From Pseudomonadota bacterium (GTDB lineage: Bacteria > Pseudomonadota > Alphaproteobacteria > HIMB59 > GCA-002718135): 16,319 nt of DNA. Positions 5,658 to 12,819 of this stretch are shown here, piece by piece. Both the position numbers and the translations under genes were made by a program. Positions within the stretch are counted from its first letter, which is position 1. Each line of letters begins with the position of its first letter. The notes below the pieces were generated by a model. That model was not told the DNA's origin, made no database searches, and worked only from the letters and a program-made list of their open reading frames with translations. Location: positions 1 through 16,319 of the forward strand of contig JAQBWI010000013.1 of the NCBI GenBank assembly GCA_027625355.1, given 5' to 3'.

Positions 5658-7735
5658 TATGCTAACTTTGCCTTTACTTCTTCTGCTACGTTTGATGGTA
5701 CTTGCTCATAATGATCAAATTGCATAGAATAGTTTGCTCTACCTTGAGATAGTGATCTAAGGTTATTTACATAACCGAACATATTTGCAAGGGGGACCAT
5801 AGCATCAATTACATTTGCATTTCCTCTAGTTGACATTTCTTGAACTTGACCTCTTCTGCTATTTAAATCACCAATAACATCACCCATATATTCTTCAGGT
5901 GTAATTACTTCAACTTTCATCATAGGCTCTAAAAGAACAGGGTTAGCTTTTGCCATACCTTCTCTAAAAGCTGCCCTAGCAGCAATTTCAAAAGCTAATA
6001 CACTAGAGTCTACATCGTGGTACGCACCGTCATACAATGTAGCTTTAAAGTCTATACATGGGAAACCAGCCATTACCCCAGTTTGTTGCTGCAATATTAA
6101 ACCTTTTTGAACTCCTGGGATATATTCAGTGGGTATATTTCCGCCTTTAATTTTATTAATAAATTCATAACCACTTCCAGGTTCACCGGGTTCAAAAGTA
6201 ATTTTAACTCTAGCAAATTGACCTGCACCACCTGACTGTTTTTTATGTGAATAATCCACATCATATGAAGTTGATATTGTTTCTCTATAAGCAACTTGAG
6301 GTGCCCCAACATTTGCTTCAACCTTAAACTCCCTTTTCATTCTATCAACGAGTATTTCTAAATGGAGCTCACCCATTCCTTTAATAATCGTCTGACCGCT
6401 TTCTTCATCAGTATTAACCCTAAAACTTGGGTCTTCTTGTGCTAATCTTGCCAAGGCTTGTCCCATTTTTTCATGATCAACTTTTGTTTTAGGCTCTACT
6501 GCAACCTCAATTACAGGATCAGGAAAATCCATCTTTTCTAAGATAATAGGTTTGCTAGGATCACAAAGAGTCTCTCCAGTAGTTACATCTTTCAAGCCAA
6601 CTAATGCAACAATATCTCCAGCCCTTGCTTCTTTAATTTCTTCTCTATTATTTGCATGCATTAAAAGCATTCTGCCGATACTCTCTTTTTTGCCACCAGT
6701 TGAATTTAAAACACTATCCTTAGTTGAGACAGTTCCCGAATAAATTCTTGCAAAAGTTAAACTACCTACAAAAGGATCAGTCATTATTTTAAAAGCAAGC
6801 GCACTAAATGGCTCTGAATCGTCAGATTTTCTTATTAATTGTTTAGTTTCATCATTTATATCAACACCCTTAACACCATCAACATCAATAGGTGACGGCA
6901 TATAGTCAATTACGGCATCAAGAAGAGGTTGAACTCCTTTATTTTTAAAAGCTGATCCAGTGAGTACTGGAACAAATGATCCTTTAATTGTCCCTTTTCT
7001 AATACATTTTTTTAGATCTTCTATAGATGGCTCTTTTCCATCAAGGTAGCTCTCCATAACTGAATCATCTTCTTCAACCGCTTTTTCAATTAATTTTTCT
7101 CTATATTCTTTTGCTAGTTCTTTGAGATCTTCAGGAATTTCAACTATGTCAAACTTAGCTCCTAAGCTCTCGTCTTGCCATACAATTGCATTGTTAGCAA
7201 CTAGATCAACCACACCTTTAAAATCACTTTCAATCCCTATAGGTAATTGCAATACTAAAGGGTAAGAACCTAATCTATCAGGGATCATATCTACACACAT
7301 AAAAAAATTTGCACCAGTTCTATCTAATTTATTTATAAAACACATCCTTGGAACATTGTATTTATCTGCTTGTCTCCAAACTGTTTCAGATTGAGGCTCA
7401 ACGCCTGCAACACCATCAAAAACTGCTACAGCACCATCTAGAACTTTTAAAGACCTTTCAACCTCAATAGTAAAATCAACGTGACCAGGAGTATCAATAA
7501 TATTTACTCTATGATCATTCCAAAAACATGTTGTGGCTGCAGAGGTAATAGTTATACCTCTCTCTTGCTCCTGTTCCATCCAATCCATTGTTGCTGCACC
7601 ATCGTGCACTTCTCCAATCTTATGTGATTTACCAGTGTAATAAAGAATACGTTCAGTTGTAGTAGTTTTACCAGCATCTATATGGGCCATGATCCCAATG
7701 TTTCTATATTTATCTAATGTATGAGATCTTGACAT
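5657..7735 (-). CDS. fusA: Elongation factor G
   Basis: EF-G is the cytosolic GTPase that drives tRNA-mRNA translocation and, with RRF, recycles ribosomes. The protein is 692 residues, the normal length for canonical EF-G. The G domain holds the P-loop AHIDAGKT (17-24), switch I ERGITI (58-63), DTPGH (81-85), NKLD (135-138) and a GSAFKNKG G5 segment. Later domains include GMGELHLEILVDRMKREF (domain III) and the domain IV/V blocks. A strong AGGTGG Shine-Dalgarno (7742-7747) lies in the rpsG stop region, six bases from the ATG. The gene follows rpsG by 3 bp, as in str operons, but is followed directly by rpsJ rather than tuf. No frameshift or missing motif is seen. Confidence 0.99.
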   Translation of the reverse strand: MSRSHTLDKYRNIGIMAHIDAGKTTTTERILYYTGKSHKIGEVHDGAATMDWMEQEQERGITITSAATTCFWNDHRVNIIDTPGHVDFTIEVERSLKVLDGAVAVFDGVAGVEPQSETVWRQADKYNVPRMCFINKLDRTGANFFMCVDMIPDRLGSYPLVLQLPIGIESDFKGVVDLVANNAIVWQDESLGAKFDIVEIPEDLKELAKEYREKLIEKAVEEDDSVMESYLDGKEPSIEDLKKCIRKGTIKGSFVPVLTGSAFKNKGVQPLLDAVIDYMPSPIDVDGVKGVDINDETKQLIRKSDDSEPFSALAFKIMTDPFVGSLTFARIYSGTVSTKDSVLNSTGGKKESIGRMLLMHANNREEIKEARAGDIVALVGLKDVTTGETLCDPSKPIILEKMDFPDPVIEVAVEPKTKVDHEKMGQALARLAQEDPSFRVNTDEESGQTIIKGMGELHLEILVDRMKREFKVEANVGAPQVAYRETISTSYDVDYSHKKQSGGAGQFARVKITFEPGEPGSGYEFINKIKGGNIPTEYIPGVQKGLILQQQTGVMAGFPCIDFKATLYDGAYHDVDSSVLAFEIAARAAFREGMAKANPVLLEPMMKVEVITPEEYMGDVIGDLNSRRGQVQEMSTRGNANVIDAMVPLANMFGYVNNLRSLSQGRANYSMQFDHYEQVPSNVAEEVKAKLA

Positions 7736-7738
7736 ATA

Positions 7739-8209
7739 TTACCACCTAAAATGAGAGAATGCTCTGTTAGCCTCAGCCATCTTATGAGTTTCTTCTCTTT
7801 TTTTTACTGCATTACCTTTATTATTAAATGCATCAAATATTTCATTTGCAACTCTTTCGCGCATAGTTTTTTCATTTCTTTTTAATGCTGAGTCTACAAT
7901 CCATTTCATAGCAAGTGTTTGAGCTCTTTTTGGCCTCACTTCCATAGGAACTTGATAAGTAGCTCCCCCAACTCTTCTGGACCTTACCTCTAGAGAAGGT
8001 TTCACATTATTAAGAGCCTCATGAAAAAAATCTATTGGTTCTTTATCAGTTTTTTTAGATACCAGATCAAAAGCACCATAAACAATTTTTTCAGATTTTG
8101 ATTTTTTTCCATCAACCATTATTCTGTTCATAAATTTAGCTAGCACTAAATCTTTAAATTTGTGGTCTGGGAGTATAGTTCTTTTTTCTGCTGCTCTTCT
8201 TCTAGACAT
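7739..8209 (-). CDS. rpsG: 30S ribosomal protein S7
   Basis: S7 nucleates folding of the 16S rRNA 3' domain and forms part of the E-site exit channel. In E. coli it represses its own operon by binding the rpsL-rpsG spacer. The 156 residues equal the family length. It starts MSRRRAAEKRTILPDHKF and has the beta-hairpin VRSRRVGGATYQVPMEVR, then KWIVDSALKR and a C-terminal KMAEANRAFSHFRW. The spacer to rpsL is only 5 bp, too short for an E. coli-type S7 site. No good Shine-Dalgarno precedes the ATG (upstream is an AAAG-type sequence in the rpsL tail), so reinitiation after rpsL is likely. Confidence 0.98.
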   Translation of the reverse strand: MSRRRAAEKRTILPDHKFKDLVLAKFMNRIMVDGKKSKSEKIVYGAFDLVSKKTDKEPIDFFHEALNNVKPSLEVRSRRVGGATYQVPMEVRPKRAQTLAMKWIVDSALKRNEKTMRERVANEIFDAFNNKGNAVKKREETHKMAEANRAFSHFRW

Positions 8210-8214
8210 AATGT

Positions 8215-8586
8215 TTACTTTGGCTTTTTAGCTCCATATAATGATCTTCTTTGTTTTCTTGCACTTACACCTTGTGTATCCAAAGTACCTCTAAGAATGT
8301 GGTATCGAACACCTGGCAAATCTTTCACTCTACCACCTCTTAATAATACGACCGAGTGTTCCTGTAAATTATGACCTTCACCAGGAATATAAGCTGATAC
8401 TTCTTGACCATTAGTTAGTTTTACTCTTGCCACTTTTCTCAATGCAGAGTTAGGTTTTTTTGGGGTGGTTGTATAAACTCTAGTACAAACGCCTCTTTTT
8501 TGAGGACAAGCAGATAAAGCTGGAACTTTATTTCTCTTTTTTTGCGGGGCACGGCCCTTGCGTACTAGTTGGTTAATTGTAGGCAT
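8215..8586 (-). CDS. rpsL: 30S ribosomal protein S12
   Basis: S12 lies at the decoding centre and affects fidelity and streptomycin response. I place the start at the ATG at 8584-8586, giving MPTINQLVRKGR and 123 residues. A TTG one codon upstream would add a residue but breaks the canonical N-terminus. An AAAGGA Shine-Dalgarno at 8594-8599 lies seven bases from the ATG. The PNSA loop (TPKKPNSALRKV) has K43, and RVKDLPG has K88 and D89. These are the wild-type residues at the streptomycin-resistance positions and at the RimO methylthiolation site. This is the only gene here preceded by a sizeable untranslated stretch (108 bp), so a promoter could lie directly upstream. Confidence 0.98.
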   Translation of the reverse strand: MPTINQLVRKGRAPQKKRNKVPALSACPQKRGVCTRVYTTTPKKPNSALRKVARVKLTNGQEVSAYIPGEGHNLQEHSVVLLRGGRVKDLPGVRYHILRGTLDTQGVSARKQRRSLYGAKKPK

Positions 8587-8593
8587 CAAATAG

Positions 8594-8599
8594 TCCTTT
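8594..8599 (-). promoter_or_regulatory. Shine-Dalgarno of rpsL
   Basis: The minus strand reads AAAGGA, seven bases before the ATG at 8584-8586. This spacing supports the ATG over the TTG one codon upstream. Confidence 0.7.
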
Positions 8600-8610
8600 G
8601 TTAAGCGTTT

Positions 8611-8624
8611 GGAAATTATTTTCC
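8611..8624 (-). other. Small inverted repeat in the rpoC-rpsL spacer (second dyad)
   Basis: A 5-bp stem (GGAAA / TTTCC on either strand) with a 4-base loop lies one base from the larger dyad and about 25 bases upstream of the rpsL start. It is AT-rich and short, so it may be chance. It has no following T-run on the minus strand, so I do not read it as a terminator. Confidence 0.3.
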
Positions 8625-8625
8625 A

Positions 8626-8645
8626 CTACCATCAACAAATGGTAG
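8626..8645 (-). other. Perfect 7-bp inverted repeat in the rpoC-rpsL spacer
   Basis: On the minus strand the arms are CTACCAT and ATGGTAG, separated by the 6-base loop TTGTTG. As RNA it would form a hairpin in the rpoC-rpsL readthrough transcript. As DNA it is a dyad that would overlap the transcription start implied by the upstream promoter-like element. No U-tract follows, so it is not a normal intrinsic terminator. An operator, an RNA processing site or chance are all possible. Confidence 0.45.
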
Positions 8646-8648
8646 AGG

Positions 8649-8677
8649 TCTTTATTAATTCAAATTAGAAAAGTCAA
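8649..8677 (-). promoter_or_regulatory. Candidate sigma-70-type promoter upstream of rpsL
   Basis: On the minus strand a TTGACT hexamer (8672-8677, five of six matches to the -35 consensus, preceded by C as is common in alphaproteobacteria) is followed after 17 bases by TAAAGA (8649-8654, a weak -10). Transcription would start near 8642 and read through rpsL, rpsG, fusA and the S10 cluster. The rest of the 8587-8694 spacer is plain AT-rich DNA. AT-rich sequence yields weak -10 matches by chance, so the support comes mainly from the -35 box, the spacing and the location in the only real gap. Confidence 0.4.
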
Positions 8678-8694
8678 GGAAATATATCAATTTT

Positions 8695-11600
8695 TTAGAC
8701 ATTTTCAGCATTTTCAACTTTATTTCTCTCATCAATAATTTCCTTATCTCTAACATTAGCCAAACGTTCATATTCTGAGGTAATCCTTCCAGTTCCAGCA
8801 GGTATAAGTCTTCCTACTATCACATTTTCCTTTAATCCATTTAAAGGATCTATTTTACCGAGTGTGGCAGCATCAGTTAGAACTTTTGTTGTTTCTTGAA
8901 AAGAGGCTGCTGATATAAATGAAGAAGTTTGGAGACTTGCTTTAGTAATTCCAAGAAGCACTGGTTCAAATTCAACAACTTGTTTTCCATTAGCTTCAAG
9001 TTGAGCATTAAGTTTGATTATATCTTTTTTGTGAGCCTGTTCACCTACTAATAAATTAGAGTCTCCAGATTTTTTGATTAAAACCTTTTGAAGCATTTGT
9101 CTTGCAATTGTTTCAATGTGTTTGTCATTTATATAAACACCTTGAAGTTTGTAAACTGACTGAACTTCTTTAACTAAGTACCTTGCCAATTCTTCAACAC
9201 CAAGTATTCTTAAAATATCATGAGGTACTGGGGTGCCTTCTACAAGGACATCACCTCTCTTGACAAAATCACCCTCTTGAACATTAAGGTATTTAGCTCT
9301 TGGAATTAAAATTTCAAATGATTCCTTTTCATCTAAACTATTAATTATTAACCTTCTCTTATTTTTATAATCTTTACCAAAAGAAATTTTACCATCTATT
9401 TCACACATTATTGCTGGATCTTTAGGTTTTCGCGCTTCAAATAACTCAGCAACTCTTGGCAAACCACCTGTAATGTCTTTAGTTTTAGAAGACTCTTTTG
9501 GTATTCTTGCTAGTACTTGACCAGCAAAGACTTCTTGTTCATCCTCTACACTTAAAATAGTATCAATTGACATTGGATAATTTGAGAAGCTATCTACATC
9601 AACCTCTTCAGAAGTAAGAGATGCTTGAATGTTAATAGCAGGTTTAAAATTCTTAGATTTAGGATTTTGACTCCAATCTATAACTATTTTACTGGAGATA
9701 CCTGTAGTGTCATCTATGGCTTCTCTAAAAGAAATTCCTTGTTTTAAATCAACATATTTAATGAAACCATTTCTTTCTGCAATAATTGGAAGAGTATAAG
9801 GATCCCATTCGGCTATATTTTGATTTGCTTTAACGTCTTGACCATCTTTAACAAAAATTTTAGATCCAAATGGAATATTTATTGAGTATTTTTCAACACC
9901 ATCACTTTCTATTTTAATCTTTCCATTTCTACTCAAAATAATAGTATTTGCATACTTATCCTCAATTAGTTTTATATTTTCAAATTTTAATTTTCCATCA
10001 ATTGGTGCTTGAGAATTAGATTGCTCAACAGAAGAACTAGCGGCACCTCCAATGTGAAATGTTCTCATAGTTAATTGAGTTCCTGGCTCTCCAATTGATT
10101 GTGCAGCTATAATTCCTACTGCTTCTCCAACATTTACTGAAGTTCCACGCGCTAAGTCTCTACCATAACATTTAGCACAAATTCCATTTTCAGTTTCACA
10201 AGTAAGTACTGATCTAATTTTTAATGATCTTAAACTTGAATTTACTATTTTATCTAAATGTTTTTCTTCAATAATTTCTCCTGCTTTAACAATTAGAAGA
10301 CTATCAATATCATTTAGATCTTCACAAGGAGTTCTACCTAAAACTCTTTCAGATAAAGGGGATGTAATATTTCCTGATTCAACTATTTCTTCAACAGTAA
10401 CTCCGTTACTTGTTCCACAGTCCACCTCTCTTATTACTGCATCTTGAGCAACATCCACAAGTCGCCTTGTTAAATAACCACTACTTGCAGTTTTTAAAGC
10501 TGTGTCAGCAAGACCTTTTCTGGCACCATGCGTCGATGTGAAATATTCTAATACTGATAAACCCTCTTTAAAGTTAGATTTTATAGGATTTTCAATAATT
10601 TCTCCTGATGGTTTGGCCATCAAACCTCTCATGCCAGCTAACTGCTTCAGTTGAGCAGCTGAACCTCTGGCCCCAGAATGAGCCATCATGTAAACTGAGT
10701 TTATAGGCTTATCATCTTCTGGATTTGAAATAGCGTCGAGCATTTTATCAGCAACTTTATTTGTACATTCAGACCATGCATCTACAACCTTATTATATTT
10801 TTCACCTTGGGTTATTAATCCATCTTGATATTGATTTTCATATTCCTGAACCTTGCTTTGAGTATCTTCTAAAAGTTTTATTTTTTCATCAGGTATAATT
10901 AGATCATCTTTACCAAAAGAAATACCGGCAATAGCTGCATACTTAAAGCCAATTTGCATTATGTGATCAGCAAATAAAACGGTCTCTTTTTGACCACAAA
11001 ATCTATAGACAGTGTCTATAATATTACTAACTTCTTTTTTAGTTAAAATCTTATTTATAAGATCAAAGCTAATGTTTTCATTTTGTGGTAAGGCATCTGA
11101 TAAAATCATTCTTCCAGGGGTTGTTTCTATTTTTAACAAATCTCCTTTAAAGTTTTTGATTCTTGCTAAAATTTTTGTGTGTAATGAAATATCTTTATTT
11201 TCAAGCGCTTTTAAAATTTCATTTAAATCCAGGAAATATCTATTTTCTCCTATTTGATTTTCTCTCATTATTGACAAATAATATATGCCTAATACTATGT
11301 CTTGTGATGGAACAATTATCGGCTTGCCGCTAGATGGAGATAAAATATTATTGGTACTCATCATCAATACCCTAGCTTCAAGCTGTGCCTCTAAGCTTAA
11401 TGGCACATGTACTGCCATTTGATCACCATCAAAGTCTGCATTAAAAGCAGTACATACTAAAGGATGTAATTGTATAGATTTACCTTCAATTAAAATTGGT
11501 TCAAATGCTTGGATTCCTAACCTATGAAGAGTGGGTGCTCTGTTTAATAAAACTGGATGCTCTCTGATTACTTCTTCCAGGATATCCCAAACCCTAGGAT

Positions 11601-12819
11601 CTTCTTTTTCAACAAGTTTTTTTGCGGCTTTAATCGTATTTGCCCATCCATAAATATCTAGTTTATGAAATATAAAAGGCTTAAAAAGCTCTAGTGCCAT
11701 TTTCTTTGGAATACCACATTGGTGTAATTTTAAAGTTGGACCAACAACTATTACTGACCTTCCTGAATAGTCAACTCTTTTACCAAGTAGATTTTGTCTA
11801 AACCTTCCTTGTTTGCCCTTAAGCATATCAGACAATGATTTAAGTGGCCTTTTATTAGTTGAAGTGATAATCCTGCCTCTTGTTCCATTATCAAATAAAG
11901 CATCAACAGATTCCTGAAGCATTCTTTTTTCATTTCTAATAATAATATCAGGAGCTCTTAAATCTATTAATCTTTTTAATCTGTTATTTCTGTTTATTAC
12001 TCTTCTATACAAATCATTTAGATCACTCGTCGCAAACCGTCCACCATCAAGAGGGACTAAAGGTCGAAGTTCAGGCGGAATAACTGGGAGAACTCTTAAA
12101 ATCATCCATTCAGGCTTATTTTTTGAAACAATAAATGACTCTATTAACTTTATTCTTTTTGTTAACTTTGTTTTTTTGAGTTCAGATTTTGTTTCATTAA
12201 GTTCAGCTTTAGTTTTTTCAAAATCAGAATGAAGATCTATGTTAATTAACATTTGTTCAATTGCTTCTGCACCAATTGCAGCACTAAATGAATCTTCCCC
12301 GAACTCATCTTGATAGTCAATATATTGCTCTTCTGAAATAACTTCACCTTTTTTTAAATCAGTAAGACCAGGCTCAACTACAATAAATTGTTCAAAATAT
12401 AGAACTTTTTCTAAATTCTTAATTGTCATATCAAGCAAAGTAGCAATACGACTAGGTAAAGATTTCATAAACCAAATATGTGAAACAGGAGCAGCAAGCT
12501 CAATATGGCCCATTCTGTCTCTTCTTACTTTTGATAAAGTAACCTCAACACCACATTTTTCACATATAATTCCTCTAAATTTCATTCTTTTATACTTACC
12601 ACAGAGACATTCATAATCTTTTACTGGTCCAAATATTCTTGAACAGAAAAGTCCATCTTTTTCTGGTTTAAAAGTACGATAATTAATTGTTTCAGGTTTT
12701 TTAATTTCACCAAAAGACCACGAACGAATATCTTCAGGGCTTGCAATAGAAATTTTTAAACTATTGAAACTTTGAATTCCTTGATTTTGATTAAAGATAT
12801 TTACTAGTTCTCTATTCAT
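8695..12819 (-). CDS. rpoC: DNA-directed RNA polymerase subunit beta'
   Basis: Beta' forms half of the polymerase active-site cleft and carries the catalytic magnesium. The protein is 1374 residues, close to the proteobacterial norm. In order it shows: the N-terminal zinc site with C71, C73, C86 and C89; the lid/rudder region; the catalytic loop NADFDGDQ at 460-467 with D462, D464 and D466; the bridge-helix segment THGARKGLADTALKTASSGY near 763-782; the second zinc site C801, C874, C881 and C884; the trigger-loop start EPGTQLTMRTFHIGG at 911-925; a proteobacterial-type insertion after it; and the C-terminal clamp. The start overlaps rpoB by 8 bp and has a poor Shine-Dalgarno, suggesting coupled synthesis with beta. 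The bridge helix has Ser779 where Asn or Asp is usual. The stop is TAA. Confidence 0.99.
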   Translation of the reverse strand: MNRELVNIFNQNQGIQSFNSLKISIASPEDIRSWSFGEIKKPETINYRTFKPEKDGLFCSRIFGPVKDYECLCGKYKRMKFRGIICEKCGVEVTLSKVRRDRMGHIELAAPVSHIWFMKSLPSRIATLLDMTIKNLEKVLYFEQFIVVEPGLTDLKKGEVISEEQYIDYQDEFGEDSFSAAIGAEAIEQMLINIDLHSDFEKTKAELNETKSELKKTKLTKRIKLIESFIVSKNKPEWMILRVLPVIPPELRPLVPLDGGRFATSDLNDLYRRVINRNNRLKRLIDLRAPDIIIRNEKRMLQESVDALFDNGTRGRIITSTNKRPLKSLSDMLKGKQGRFRQNLLGKRVDYSGRSVIVVGPTLKLHQCGIPKKMALELFKPFIFHKLDIYGWANTIKAAKKLVEKEDPRVWDILEEVIREHPVLLNRAPTLHRLGIQAFEPILIEGKSIQLHPLVCTAFNADFDGDQMAVHVPLSLEAQLEARVLMMSTNNILSPSSGKPIIVPSQDIVLGIYYLSIMRENQIGENRYFLDLNEILKALENKDISLHTKILARIKNFKGDLLKIETTPGRMILSDALPQNENISFDLINKILTKKEVSNIIDTVYRFCGQKETVLFADHIMQIGFKYAAIAGISFGKDDLIIPDEKIKLLEDTQSKVQEYENQYQDGLITQGEKYNKVVDAWSECTNKVADKMLDAISNPEDDKPINSVYMMAHSGARGSAAQLKQLAGMRGLMAKPSGEIIENPIKSNFKEGLSVLEYFTSTHGARKGLADTALKTASSGYLTRRLVDVAQDAVIREVDCGTSNGVTVEEIVESGNITSPLSERVLGRTPCEDLNDIDSLLIVKAGEIIEEKHLDKIVNSSLRSLKIRSVLTCETENGICAKCYGRDLARGTSVNVGEAVGIIAAQSIGEPGTQLTMRTFHIGGAASSSVEQSNSQAPIDGKLKFENIKLIEDKYANTIILSRNGKIKIESDGVEKYSINIPFGSKIFVKDGQDVKANQNIAEWDPYTLPIIAERNGFIKYVDLKQGISFREAIDDTTGISSKIVIDWSQNPKSKNFKPAINIQASLTSEEVDVDSFSNYPMSIDTILSVEDEQEVFAGQVLARIPKESSKTKDITGGLPRVAELFEARKPKDPAIMCEIDGKISFGKDYKNKRRLIINSLDEKESFEILIPRAKYLNVQEGDFVKRGDVLVEGTPVPHDILRILGVEELARYLVKEVQSVYKLQGVYINDKHIETIARQMLQKVLIKKSGDSNLLVGEQAHKKDIIKLNAQLEANGKQVVEFEPVLLGITKASLQTSSFISAASFQETTKVLTDAATLGKIDPLNGLKENVIVGRLIPAGTGRITSEYERLANVRDKEIIDERNKVENAENV

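Noticed and set aside
6097..6321. Second minus-strand frame inside fusA (and a similar one at 11751-11933 inside rpoC)
   Set aside because: These are out-of-frame readings of conserved coding sequence, with no start signal or family resemblance.
8215..8586. Streptomycin-resistance allele of S12
   Set aside because: K43 and K88 are both present, the sensitive wild-type residues.
8587..8589. TTG start for rpsL one codon upstream of the ATG
   Set aside because: The canonical S12 N-terminus is MPT(I/V)NQ, and the AAAGGA site is spaced for the ATG at 8584-8586.
8626..8645. Intrinsic terminator after rpoC
   Set aside because: The stem is only 7 bp with moderate GC, and on the minus strand it is followed by GTGGAAAATAA rather than a U-run.
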